Assembly: GCA_015075165.1 (NCBI GenBank)
Contig: JABTUY010000004.1
Location: forward strand, 124,001 to 188,000
Direction: 5' to 3'
Length of the DNA stretch: 64,000 nt
From: Ideonella sp.
GTDB taxonomy: Bacteria > Pseudomonadota > Gammaproteobacteria > Burkholderiales > Burkholderiaceae_C
The position numbers and the translations under genes were made by a program. Every line of letters begins with the position of its first letter. Within the stretch, counting starts at the first letter, position 1. Positions 27,343 through 35,712 of the stretch are shown here, one piece after another. The notes beneath the pieces were generated by a model. The model was not told the origin of the DNA. It saw only the letters and a program-made list of their open reading frames with translations, and did no database searches.

Positions 27343-28562
27343 GCCGCCACGCCCAAGCGCGCTACTGCGCCGAGATTCCGTACGGCGCGTACTGGAGCAC
27401 GCCGTTCGCACGCTGGCAGGGCAGCTTCGCCCACCTGCACAGCATCGAATTCGCGGCCTGGGTCGCCCGCCGCGAGCTGGCCAGGCGCCGCATCGATGCG
27501 ACCGCGTTCGACTACGGCGTGCTCGGCTTCTCGGTGCCGCAGAAGCACTCGTTCTACGGCGCACCGTGGTTGATGGGCCTGATCGGCGCACCGACCGTCG
27601 GCGGCCCGACGCTGATGCAGGCCTGCGCCACCGGCGTGCGCACGCTGCTGGCCGGCGTGCAGGAGATCGAGGCGGGTCTGGCCACCACCGCGCTGGTGCT
27701 CAACTGCGACCGCACCAGCAACGGCCCGCATCTCTACTACCCGAACCCCAAGGGCCCGGGCGGCACCGGCGCGGCCGAAGACTGGGTGATGGACAACTTC
27801 GCATGCGACCCGCTCGGCCCGCACGCGATGATCGCCACCGCCGAGAACGTGGCCCGCCGCCACGGCATCGCCACCGCCTTGCAGCACGAGGTGGTGCTGC
27901 AGCGCGAGGCGCAGTACGCGCAGGCGCTCGAGCACCAGTCGGCGTTTCTCAGGCGCTTCATCACGCTGCCGTTCGAGGTGCCGGCGCCCAACCTGAAGAA
28001 GACGGCCGGCGCGCTCGAAGGCGACGAAGGCCTCACCCGCTCGACCGCCGAGGGCCTCGCCGCGCTGAAGCCGGTGGTGCCGGGCGGCACGGTGACCTAC
28101 GGCGGCCAGACCCACCCGGCCGACGGCAATGCGGCGATCGTCGTCACCACGCGCGAGCGCGCCCGCGAGCTCGCCAGCGACGCGAAGATCGCGGTGCGCA
28201 TCAAGGGCTTCGGCCTCGCGCGCGCCGAGCTGGCGCACATGCCCGAGGCCACGGTGCCCGCGGCGGCGCGGGCGCTGGCGCAGGCCGGCTGCGCGATCGC
28301 CGATGTGGCAGTGGTGAAGACGCACAACCCGTTCGCCGTCAACGACGTGCTCTTCGCGCGCAGCACCGGCATCGACTGGCGCACGATGAACCCGTACGGC
28401 TGCTCGCTGGTGTGGGGCCATCCGCAGGCGCCGATGGGCACGCGCTCGATCATCGAGCTGATCGAGACGCTCGTGCTGCGCGGCGGCGGCACGGGCCTGT
28501 TCACCGGCTGCGCCGCGGGCGACACGGCGATGGCGGTGGTGCTCGAAGTGGGCGACGCCTGA
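27339..28562 (+). CDS. Thiolase-family protein
   Basis: 407 residues, thiolase fold. The acyl-accepting cysteine is Cys96 in GPTLMQACATGVRTLLAG. The second half carries VVKTHNPFAVNDVLF, GCSLVWGHPQAPMGTRSIIE (histidine of GHP) and the C-terminal cysteine motif LFTGCAAGDTAMAVVLE, so all three catalytic motifs are present. It could perform the final thiolytic step of beta-oxidation, releasing acetyl-CoA from a 3-oxoacyl-CoA. In an indoleacetate-type pathway that would yield 2-aminobenzoyl-CoA. It follows the GntR gene with overlapping ends and precedes a CoA ligase by 29 bp. Confidence 0.85.
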   Translation: MSRHAQARYCAEIPYGAYWSTPFARWQGSFAHLHSIEFAAWVARRELARRRIDATAFDYGVLGFSVPQKHSFYGAPWLMGLIGAPTVGGPTLMQACATGVRTLLAGVQEIEAGLATTALVLNCDRTSNGPHLYYPNPKGPGGTGAAEDWVMDNFACDPLGPHAMIATAENVARRHGIATALQHEVVLQREAQYAQALEHQSAFLRRFITLPFEVPAPNLKKTAGALEGDEGLTRSTAEGLAALKPVVPGGTVTYGGQTHPADGNAAIVVTTRERARELASDAKIAVRIKGFGLARAELAHMPEATVPAAARALAQAGCAIADVAVVKTHNPFAVNDVLFARSTGIDWRTMNPYGCSLVWGHPQAPMGTRSIIELIETLVLRGGGTGLFTGCAAGDTAMAVVLEVGDA

Positions 28563-28591
28563 AGCTCGGCTGACGAAACGAGGCATCCGCG

Positions 28592-30226
28592 ATGAACGTG
28601 CACGACTGGATCCGCACCAACGCGGCCGCGCTGCGCGACCGGCCGGCCTTGCAGGCGGCCGATGGCCGCTGGAGCCATGCCGCGTTGGCGCGGCGCATCG
28701 ACGAAACCGCGGCGCTGCTGGCGGCGCAAGGCATCGGGCGCGGCGATGCGGTGGCTTGGCTGGCGCTCAACAGCGGCCAGATGCTGGCGACGCTGTTCGC
28801 GTGCGCGCGGCTGGGCGCGATGTTCGTGCCGCTGAACTGGCGCCTCGCGGCACCGGAGCACCGCGCGATGCTGGCCGAGTGCGAGCCGGCGCTGCTCGCG
28901 GTCGACGAGCCGTTCACCGCCGCGAGCGCGGCGCTGCCGATCGCGCCGAAGGGCACGCGCTGCGTCGCGCTCGGCGGCACCGTGCCGCGCGGCTGGGCGC
29001 GCTGGGACGACTTGGCCGAGCGTGCCGGCCGCCTGTTGCCATCAGCGGCCGCGGGCGACGCGGCGCCGCTGCTGCTGTGCTACACGTCGGGATCCACCGG
29101 CCGGCCCAAGGGCGTGGTGCTGTCGCACGCGGCGCTGCACGCCAACGCCGATGCCAGCGCCGCGATGCACGGGCTCACGGCCGCCGACCGCGTGCTGACC
29201 ACACTGCCGCTGTTTCACGTCGGCGGGCTCAACATCCTGACCACACCGGCGCTGCGCGCGGGCTGCACGGTGACGCTGCATCCGAAGTTCGACGCCGACG
29301 ACACGCTGGCGGCGATCGAGAGCGAGCGCATCACGCTGACCGTGCTGGTGCCGGCGCAGCTCGACGCGCTGATCGCGCACCCGCGCTGGGTGAGCGCCGA
29401 CCTGTCGAGCCTGCGCATGATCACCACCGGCTCCACCGTGGTGCCGCAGCGGCTGATCGAGGCGGTGCACGCGCGCGGCGTGCCGCTGGTGCAGGTGTGG
29501 GGCGCGACCGAGACCGCACCGATCGCCGCCTGCCTGCACGCGCACGAGGCGGTGGCCAAGGCCGGCTCGACCGGCCGCGCCGCCTGCGCTTGCGAGTTGC
29601 GCGTCGTCGACATGGCCGGTCGCGATGTGGCCGCCGGCGTCAGCGGTGAGATTCTGGTGCGCGGCGCCAACGTGATGAGCGGCTACTGGCGCGATCCACG
29701 GGCGAGCGCGCTGGCGCTCGCCGGCGGCTGGTTCCACTCGGGCGACAGCGGCCATCTCGACGCCGACGGTTTCCTGTGGGTCGACGGCCGGCTGAAGGAC
29801 ATGATCATCTCCGGCGGCGAGAACGTCTCGCCGGCCGAGGTCGAGGCGGTGCTGCTCGACTGCCCCGAGGTCTCCGAGGCGGCGGTGGTCGGCCGGCCCG
29901 ACGATCGCTGGGGCGAGGTGGTGGTCGCGGTGGTCGCGCCGAAGCCTGGCACCGAACTGCGGCGCGAGCGCGTGCTCGGCCTGTTCGACGGGCGGCTGGC
30001 GCGCTTCAAGCACCCGAAGGACCTGCTGGTCGTCGACGCGCTGCCGCGCAACGCGCTCGGCAAGGTGCTGAAGGAGGATCTGCGCCGATTGGTGGCGGCG
30101 CAGGCGAACGACCCCGGTGGCGCGGAGCAGGCGAACGACCTGCGCCGCGCGGCGCAGGGCAACGACGAGCTCCGACGGGGCGCGACGCCGCGCGGCGGGG
30201 CCGCGGCACAAGGGGCAGGAGCATGA
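28592..30226 (+). CDS. AMP-forming acyl-CoA ligase with repeat-containing tail
   Basis: 544 residues of the ANL superfamily. The ATP loop is LLCYTSGSTGRPKGVVLSHA near residue 163, the adenine motif VWGATETAPI near 306, and the hinge FHSGDSGHLDADGFLWVDGR then KDMIISGGENVSPAEVEA, with the C-terminal lysine in LPRNALGKVLKEDLRR. It activates a carboxylic acid as the AMP ester, then the CoA thioester; an arylacetate such as indoleacetate would fit the cluster. After residue 501 the chain ends in an unusual alanine-rich tail built from three 9-residue repeats (A-x-Q-x-N-D...). It is coupled to the hydantoinase gene (ATGA). Confidence 0.88.
   Translation: MNVHDWIRTNAAALRDRPALQAADGRWSHAALARRIDETAALLAAQGIGRGDAVAWLALNSGQMLATLFACARLGAMFVPLNWRLAAPEHRAMLAECEPALLAVDEPFTAASAALPIAPKGTRCVALGGTVPRGWARWDDLAERAGRLLPSAAAGDAAPLLLCYTSGSTGRPKGVVLSHAALHANADASAAMHGLTAADRVLTTLPLFHVGGLNILTTPALRAGCTVTLHPKFDADDTLAAIESERITLTVLVPAQLDALIAHPRWVSADLSSLRMITTGSTVVPQRLIEAVHARGVPLVQVWGATETAPIAACLHAHEAVAKAGSTGRAACACELRVVDMAGRDVAAGVSGEILVRGANVMSGYWRDPRASALALAGGWFHSGDSGHLDADGFLWVDGRLKDMIISGGENVSPAEVEAVLLDCPEVSEAAVVGRPDDRWGEVVVAVVAPKPGTELRRERVLGLFDGRLARFKHPKDLLVVDALPRNALGKVLKEDLRRLVAAQANDPGGAEQANDLRRAAQGNDELRRGATPRGGAAAQGAGA
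30095..30175 (+). repeat. Three 27 bp tandem repeats in the ligase tail
   Basis: CAGGCGAACGACC occurs at 30101 and 30128 and as CAGGGCAACGAC at 30155, exactly 27 bp apart. They encode AAQANDPGG, AEQANDLRR and AAQGNDELR. Slipped-strand duplication in the 3' end of the gene is the likely origin. Confidence 0.7.
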
Positions 30227-32364
30227 CCGCAACGCTGAAGGTCGGCGTCGACGTCGGCGGCACGTTCACCGATTTCGTCGTCGCGCAGGCGGGCGAGGCG
30301 CCGCGCATCCACAAGACGCTGTCGACGCCGGCCGACCCGTCGATCGCGGTGGTCGAGGGCCTGGCGCAGCTCGCTGCCGCCCTCGACCCGCCGCGCACGC
30401 TGCCCGAGTTCGCGCGCTCGATCGACACCATCGTGCACGGCACCACGGTGACGACCAACGCCACGCTCACCTCCACCGGTGCGGCGTGCGCGCTGCTCAC
30501 CACCGAGGGCGTGCGCGACGCGCTCGAGATGCGCCGTGGCATCCGCGAGCAGCAGTACAACAACCGCTACACCAACGTGGCGCCGCTGGTGCCGCGCGCG
30601 CGCCGCATCGGCGTGCGCGGCCGCATCGACCGCGACGGCCGCGAGCTGCAGCCGCTCGATCTCGACGCGGTGCGCGCGGCGGTCGCGCAGTGGCAGGCGC
30701 AGGGCGTGCAGGCGGTAGCGGTGTGCTTCATGAACTCGTTCGCCAACCCGGCGCACGAGCAGGCGGCCGCCGCGCTGGTGCGCCAGGCGTGGCCGCAGGC
30801 GTACCTGTCGGTCTCGACCGAGGTGCTGCCGTCGATCCGTTTCTACGACCGCGTCAGCACCACGGCACTCAACGCCTACGTTGCGCCGAAGCTCGGCCAC
30901 TACCTCGACCAGCTGGTGGCGCGGCTGGCCAAGGCCGGTTTCGGCGGGCTGCTGCTGATCATGCAATCCAACGGCGGCGTCATCACGCCGCAGGCGGCGC
31001 GCGACAAGGCGGCGCTCACGCTGCTGTCGGGCCCTGCCGGCGGCCCGGGCGCGGGCCTGTTCTACGCCGAGGCGCTGGGTGCCGACCGCTGCATCACCAC
31101 CGACATGGGCGGTACCAGCTTCGAGGCGTCGGTGGCGGTGGGCGCGCCGCTGCTGAAGAACGACGGTGCGATCGCGCGCCACCGCATCGCGCTGCCGATG
31201 CTCGACATCCACACCATCGGCGCCGGTGGCGGCTCGATCGGCTGGCTCGACGAGGGCGGCCTGCTGCGCATGGGCCCGCAAAGCGCCGGTGCCGACCCGG
31301 GCCCGGCGTGCTACGGCCGCGGCGGCGAGCTGCCCACCACCACCGACGCCAACGTGGTGCTCGGCTACCTCGATCCGCAGTACTTCGCCGGCGGGCGCAT
31401 GGCGCTCGACGTGGCCGCCGCGCGGCGCGCGATCGAACGTCACATCGCGCAGCCGATGGGCCTCACGATCGAGCAGGCCGCGGCCGGCATGTACCGCGTG
31501 GCGTGCAACAACATGGCGCAGGGCGTGCGCGAGGTCACCATCAAGCGCGGCTTCGATCCGCGCGAGTTCCCGCTCATTCCCGGCGGCGGCGCCGGGCCGA
31601 TCCACGGCTGCCTGATCTGCACCGAGCTCGAGGTGCCGCTGCAGATCGTGCCGCGCGAGGCCTCGGTGCTGTGCGCGTTCGGCATGCTGATGGGCGAGCT
31701 GAAGCACGACTTCGTGCGCACCTTCGTCGCGCGGCTCGAGTCGATCGACTGGCCGCGCCTGGCCGCGCTGGTGGCGCAGATGCGCGACGAGGGCACGCAG
31801 CTGCTGCACGGCGAGCGCGTGGCGCCGGCGGCGCAGCGCGTCGCGCTGCGGCTCGACTGCCGGTACCTGAAGCAGTACCACGAGGTGTCGGTGCCGGTGC
31901 CGCTGGCGGCGATCGAGCGTCGCGACGCGCTCGCGATCGCGCGCGCGTTCCACGACGAGCACCAGCGCCTGTTCGGCTACACGCTCGAGGCCGAGGGCAG
32001 CCCGGTGGAGATCATCAACCTGCGCTTGCAGGCGATCGGCGCCGTCGAGCGGCCGGCGCTGCGCCGCGAGACGCCGGGGCCGGCCGATGCGAGCGGCGCG
32101 CTGAAGGGCCGGCGCGAGGTCTACATCGCCGAGCGCGACGGCTTCGCCGCGGTGCCGGTGTACGACGGCCACCGGCTGCGCTGCGGCCACCGCATTGCCG
32201 GGCCGGCGTTGATCGAGCAGCAGACGACCGCGATCTTCGTCAGCGACTCGTTCGACTGCACGGTCGACGCGCTCGGCTCGTTCGTGCTCTACGCCAAGGG
32301 CCGCGAGGATCTGCTGCAGCGGCGCGCGCTCGCACGCACCACGCCGGAGGAGGTGGCCGCATGA
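30223..32364 (+). CDS. Hydantoinase A/oxoprolinase family subunit (ATP-dependent)
   Basis: 713 residues. It starts with the actin-like ATP-binding motif KVGVDVGGTFTDFVVAQAGE and has HGTTVTTNATLTSTGAACAL, DMGGTSFEASVAVGAPLL and IHTIGAGGGSIGWLDEGGLL. This is the ATPase subunit of N-methylhydantoinase, 5-oxoprolinase and acetone/acetophenone carboxylase relatives. With a molybdenum hydroxylase and B12 mutase nearby, the best fit is the hydantoinase-like enzyme that opens the lactam of 2-oxoindole-3-acetate at the cost of ATP (established for the iaa pathway; assigned here by context). ATGA overlaps both neighbours. An aryl-ketone carboxylase is the main alternative. Confidence 0.88.
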   Translation: MTATLKVGVDVGGTFTDFVVAQAGEAPRIHKTLSTPADPSIAVVEGLAQLAAALDPPRTLPEFARSIDTIVHGTTVTTNATLTSTGAACALLTTEGVRDALEMRRGIREQQYNNRYTNVAPLVPRARRIGVRGRIDRDGRELQPLDLDAVRAAVAQWQAQGVQAVAVCFMNSFANPAHEQAAAALVRQAWPQAYLSVSTEVLPSIRFYDRVSTTALNAYVAPKLGHYLDQLVARLAKAGFGGLLLIMQSNGGVITPQAARDKAALTLLSGPAGGPGAGLFYAEALGADRCITTDMGGTSFEASVAVGAPLLKNDGAIARHRIALPMLDIHTIGAGGGSIGWLDEGGLLRMGPQSAGADPGPACYGRGGELPTTTDANVVLGYLDPQYFAGGRMALDVAAARRAIERHIAQPMGLTIEQAAAGMYRVACNNMAQGVREVTIKRGFDPREFPLIPGGGAGPIHGCLICTELEVPLQIVPREASVLCAFGMLMGELKHDFVRTFVARLESIDWPRLAALVAQMRDEGTQLLHGERVAPAAQRVALRLDCRYLKQYHEVSVPVPLAAIERRDALAIARAFHDEHQRLFGYTLEAEGSPVEIINLRLQAIGAVERPALRRETPGPADASGALKGRREVYIAERDGFAAVPVYDGHRLRCGHRIAGPALIEQQTTAIFVSDSFDCTVDALGSFVLYAKGREDLLQRRALARTTPEEVAA

Positions 32365-34079
32365 ACCACAATGCCAGCCCGAACAGCGACGCGGCGGCGA
32401 TCGACCCGATCCTGCTGTCGGTGTACGCGCGCACGTTCAAGGCGATCACCGACGAGATGAGCATCTCGATGGAGCGCACCACGCGCAGCCCGATCCTGTG
32501 CGAGGCCAAGGACTACGTCACCGGCCTGTACGACGCCGACGGCCGCATGCTCGAGCAGACCGAGAACCTGCCGATCCTCGCGTTCTCGCTGGCGCCGGTT
32601 TGCAAGCACATTCGCCAGACCTTCGGCGACGACATCCACCCGGGCGACGTGTTCTTCCACAACGATGTGTTCTCGCTCGGCAACCAGAACAACGACGTGG
32701 CGGTGTTCAAGCCGGTGTTCCACGGTGACACGCTGGTGGCGTGGACGGCGGTGAAGGGCCACCAAGCCGACATCGGCGGCAACGTGCGCGGCGGCTACAA
32801 CCCCAACGCGGTCGAGGTCTGGCAGGAGGCGCTGCGCATTCCGGCGGTGAAGGTGGTCGAGCGCGGCAAGCTCCGCCAGGACGTGTGGAACCTGATCTTC
32901 GCCAACATCCGGCTCGACATCGTGCAGCACGACATGAAGGCCGAGATGGGTGCCTGCGCGGTCGGCGAGCGGCGCATGCTGGAGCTGATTGCCAAGTACG
33001 GCCTGGCGAGCTTCGATGCGCACAAGCTGGCGTTGTTCGACGCCACGCGGCGGATGATGGAAGCCGAGATCGCGAAGATCCCCAACGGCCGCTACTCGGG
33101 CGAAGGCACCGTCTACTACGACGGCCGCAACGTCGGCAGCAAGTACACCATCCGCGTCGACGTGGAGGTGGGCGAGCGCTCGATTCGCTTCGACTACTCG
33201 CGCACCGACCCACAGACCAACGGGTTCGTCAACGGCACCTTCACGTCGAGCGCGTCGGCCACCATCCTGACGCTGCTGCAGATGGTGAACCCCGACATCC
33301 CGCACAACGAGGGGATGGTGCAGCCGATCGAGATCGTGATCCCCGAGGGCACGATCCTCAACGCCGCGTACCCGAAGGCCACCACCTTCGGCAACCACCT
33401 GTGCCCGCCGAACGCCGACGCGATCCAGCGCGCGCTGAGCGGCGTGATGCCCGATCGCGTCACCGCCGGCTGGAACAACCTGCTGTGCTCGCTGACCACC
33501 GGCACCGACCCGGGCCGGAATGAGGCCTACGTCGACATCGGCTTCATGGGGCTCAAAGGCGGCTCCGGCGCGCTGCCCGGCTGCGACGGCTACGACCACA
33601 TCGGGATGATCGACGCCTCGGGCGGCGTGCTCGACCAGGACTACGAGATGTTCGAGCAGCAGACGCCGCACCGGCTGCTGAAGCACGAGCTGCTCGCCGA
33701 CTCGGCCGGTGCGGGCCAGTGGCGCGGCGGCCTCGGCGTGGAAACGATCTTCGAGATCGGCTCCGACGACACCCAGCTCGTCACCTTCGGCGACGGCGAC
33801 TTCGAGGGCGCGTTCGGCCTCGCCGGCGGCCACGGCGCGGGGCTGAACTTCATCCGCCTGACCTACCCCGACGGCACGGTGGTGGTGCCGAAGAACAAGG
33901 ACCTGATCACCGGCGTGCCGCGCGGCACCGTGTACCACCAGGTGGCCAACGGCGGCGGCGGCTGGGGCGACCCGCGCAAGCGCGATCGCCGCCGCGTGGC
34001 CGACGAGGTGCGCAACGGCGTGATCTCGCGCGAGGCGGCGATACGAGACTACGGGATGACCGCAGGCGAGTTGCCATGA
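32361..34079 (+). CDS. Hydantoinase B/oxoprolinase family subunit
   Basis: 572 residues, the partner of the HyuA-type protein, with overlapping ends. Family features are DPILLSVYARTFKAITDEMS, SPILCEAKDYVTGLYDADGR, DVFFHNDVFSLGNQNNDVAV, AVKGHQADIGGNVRGGYNPN and, near the end, VANGGGGWGDPRKRD. HyuB subunits carry the substrate-binding and metal site and form the active amidohydrolase or carboxylase only with HyuA. The histidines and aspartates of the conserved central region are intact. The predicted role is hydrolytic opening of an oxidised indole lactam; this rests on operon context rather than on residues specific for the substrate. Confidence 0.88.
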   Translation: MNHNASPNSDAAAIDPILLSVYARTFKAITDEMSISMERTTRSPILCEAKDYVTGLYDADGRMLEQTENLPILAFSLAPVCKHIRQTFGDDIHPGDVFFHNDVFSLGNQNNDVAVFKPVFHGDTLVAWTAVKGHQADIGGNVRGGYNPNAVEVWQEALRIPAVKVVERGKLRQDVWNLIFANIRLDIVQHDMKAEMGACAVGERRMLELIAKYGLASFDAHKLALFDATRRMMEAEIAKIPNGRYSGEGTVYYDGRNVGSKYTIRVDVEVGERSIRFDYSRTDPQTNGFVNGTFTSSASATILTLLQMVNPDIPHNEGMVQPIEIVIPEGTILNAAYPKATTFGNHLCPPNADAIQRALSGVMPDRVTAGWNNLLCSLTTGTDPGRNEAYVDIGFMGLKGGSGALPGCDGYDHIGMIDASGGVLDQDYEMFEQQTPHRLLKHELLADSAGAGQWRGGLGVETIFEIGSDDTQLVTFGDGDFEGAFGLAGGHGAGLNFIRLTYPDGTVVVPKNKDLITGVPRGTVYHQVANGGGGWGDPRKRDRRRVADEVRNGVISREAAIRDYGMTAGELP

Positions 34080-35281
34080 ACTTCGACCTCAGCGACGACC
34101 AGCGCGCGATCCGCGACGCGTTCGCGCGCTTCGTCGACCAGCGCGTGGTGCCGCAGGCGGCCGCGATCGACGAGGCGCGCGTGTTCCCGCGCGAGCTGTT
34201 CGCCGAGCTGGGCGGCCTCGGCTTCTTCGGCCTGCGCTACCCCGAGAGCGTGGGCGGCTCGGGCCTTGCGCTGCCGGAGTTCGCGCTCGCGCTGGAGGAG
34301 ATCGCGCGCGGCTCGATGTCGCTCGCCGGCGCGGCGGCGATGCAGTCGCTGATGGGCACCAAGTTCCTGCACCTGCTCGGCAACGTCGACATCGTCGAGC
34401 GGCTGCTTCAACCCGCGCTCAAAGGCGAGAAGATCGGCGCGGTCTGCATGACCGAGCCCAACGCCGGCTCCGACCTCGACGGCATCGCCACCACGGCGCG
34501 CAAGGTCGACGGCGGCTACCTGCTCGACGGCCAGAAGACCTGGGTCACGTCGGCGCCGGTGGCCGACTTCTTCACCGTGTTCGCGAAGGTGGGCGAGGAG
34601 CCTGACCCCCAGGCAGCGGCTTCGCCGCCGCCGCCCAAGGGGGTCTCGTCGAGTGGCAGAGCCACATCGACTCGCAGGCTCACCATCTTCCTGGTCGAGC
34701 GCAACTTCAAGGGGCTCGCGGTCGGCCGCGAGATCCACAAGATGGGCGTGTGGGCGCTGCCGACCGCGCAGCTCGCGTTCGACGGCTGCTTCGTGCCCGA
34801 CTCGCACCGGCTGTCGAAGGAGGAGGGCGACGGCGAGCAGCACCTGCGCAAGCTGCTGGCCGAGATCCGCATCATCACCGGCGCGATGGCGCTCGGCGTC
34901 GCGCGCGCCGCGCTCGACGCGGCGCAGCGCTACGCCGGCGAACGCGCGCAGTTCGGCAAGCCGATCAACCGCTTCCAGGCCATTCAGCTCAAGCTCGCCG
35001 AGATGGCCACCGGGCTCGAATCGGCGGTGCATCTGGTGCGCTACGCCGCCTGGCTGCACGCCGCGGGCCGGCCGCACCACAAGGAGGCCGCGATGGCCAA
35101 GCTGCACGCCACCGAAACCGCGGCCGCGGTGTGCGACCAGGCCGCGCGCGTGCTCGCCAGCTACGGCTACGCGATGGAGTACCCGGTGCAGCGCTACCTG
35201 CGCGACGTGCGCTTCACGCTGATCGGCGGCGGCACGAGCGAGATCCTGAAGCTGATCATCGCGAAGGAGTTGGCCCAATGA
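34076..35281 (+). CDS. Acyl-CoA dehydrogenase of the mutase operon
   Basis: 401 residues. FAD-domain motifs are VCMTEPNAGSDLDGIATTAR and YLLDGQKTWVTSAPVADFFT, and the C-terminal part has YAGERAQFGKPINRFQAIQL and TLIGGGTSEILKLIIAKELA. Residues about 177-205 (DPQAAASPPPPKGVSSSGRA) are an extra surface insertion encoded by palindromic repeats. In the indoleacetate pathway an ACAD-type enzyme decarboxylates and oxidises (2-aminobenzyl)malonyl-CoA to aminocinnamoyl-CoA; that role is inferred from its place between hydantoinase and mutase genes. GGGTSE replaces the YEGT motif of MCAD, so the catalytic base must lie elsewhere (for example the glutamate of LLAEIRIITGAMALG). Confidence 0.87.
   Translation: MNFDLSDDQRAIRDAFARFVDQRVVPQAAAIDEARVFPRELFAELGGLGFFGLRYPESVGGSGLALPEFALALEEIARGSMSLAGAAAMQSLMGTKFLHLLGNVDIVERLLQPALKGEKIGAVCMTEPNAGSDLDGIATTARKVDGGYLLDGQKTWVTSAPVADFFTVFAKVGEEPDPQAAASPPPPKGVSSSGRATSTRRLTIFLVERNFKGLAVGREIHKMGVWALPTAQLAFDGCFVPDSHRLSKEEGDGEQHLRKLLAEIRIITGAMALGVARAALDAAQRYAGERAQFGKPINRFQAIQLKLAEMATGLESAVHLVRYAAWLHAAGRPHHKEAAMAKLHATETAAAVCDQAARVLASYGYAMEYPVQRYLRDVRFTLIGGGTSEILKLIIAKELAQ
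34603..34674. repeat. Palindromic repeats inserted in the acyl-CoA dehydrogenase gene
   Basis: GACCCCC...GGGGGTC encloses a GCGGC-TTC-GCCGC mini-hairpin (about 34603-34645). CGAGTGGC-AGA-GCCAC...ACTCG follows directly (about 34650-34674). The design matches the repeats at 14139 and 15791, and the reading frame is preserved through it. Confidence 0.5.
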
Positions 35282-35712
35282 GCGACAAACCCATCAAGGT
35301 CGTGCTCGCCAAGCCCGGGCTCGACGGCCACGACCAGGGCGCCAAGGTGGTGGCGCGCGCAATGATCGACGCCGGCTTCGACGTGCACTACACCGGGCTG
35401 CGCCAGTCGCCCGAGCAGGTGCGCGACGCCGCGCTGGCGCACGATGCCGACGTGATCGCGCTGTCGAGCATGGCCGGCGCGCACCTCGACTTCTGCACGC
35501 GGCTGAAGCCGCTGCTCGAAGCCGCCGGGCTGGCCGACCGGCTGTGGGTGATCGGCGGCAACCTTCCGGCCGCCGACCACGACGCGCTGCGTGCGCTGGG
35601 CTTCGTCGGCGTGTTCCCGGTCGGCACGCCGCTGCAGGCGACCTGCGACTTCCTGCACCGCCACGCACCGCGTCGCGATGCGCCGGTGGTGCCGGCGGAG
35701 GTGGTGCGATGA
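35278..35712 (+). CDS. B12-binding small subunit of an acyl-CoA mutase
   Basis: 144 residues. The base-off/His-on cobalamin signature is complete: KPGLDGHDQGAKVVARAMID gives D16-x-H18-x-x-G21, followed by SSMAGAHLDFC (S-x-L-like region) and WVIGGNLPAADHDALRALGF (GG motif). This is the C-terminal domain of methylmalonyl-CoA mutase encoded as a separate subunit, as in isobutyryl- and 2-hydroxyisobutyryl-CoA mutases and the aminophenylsuccinyl-CoA mutase of the iaa pathway. It overlaps both neighbours (ATGA) and must pair with the catalytic subunit encoded immediately after it. Confidence 0.92.
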   Translation: MSDKPIKVVLAKPGLDGHDQGAKVVARAMIDAGFDVHYTGLRQSPEQVRDAALAHDADVIALSSMAGAHLDFCTRLKPLLEAAGLADRLWVIGGNLPAADHDALRALGFVGVFPVGTPLQATCDFLHRHAPRRDAPVVPAEVVR

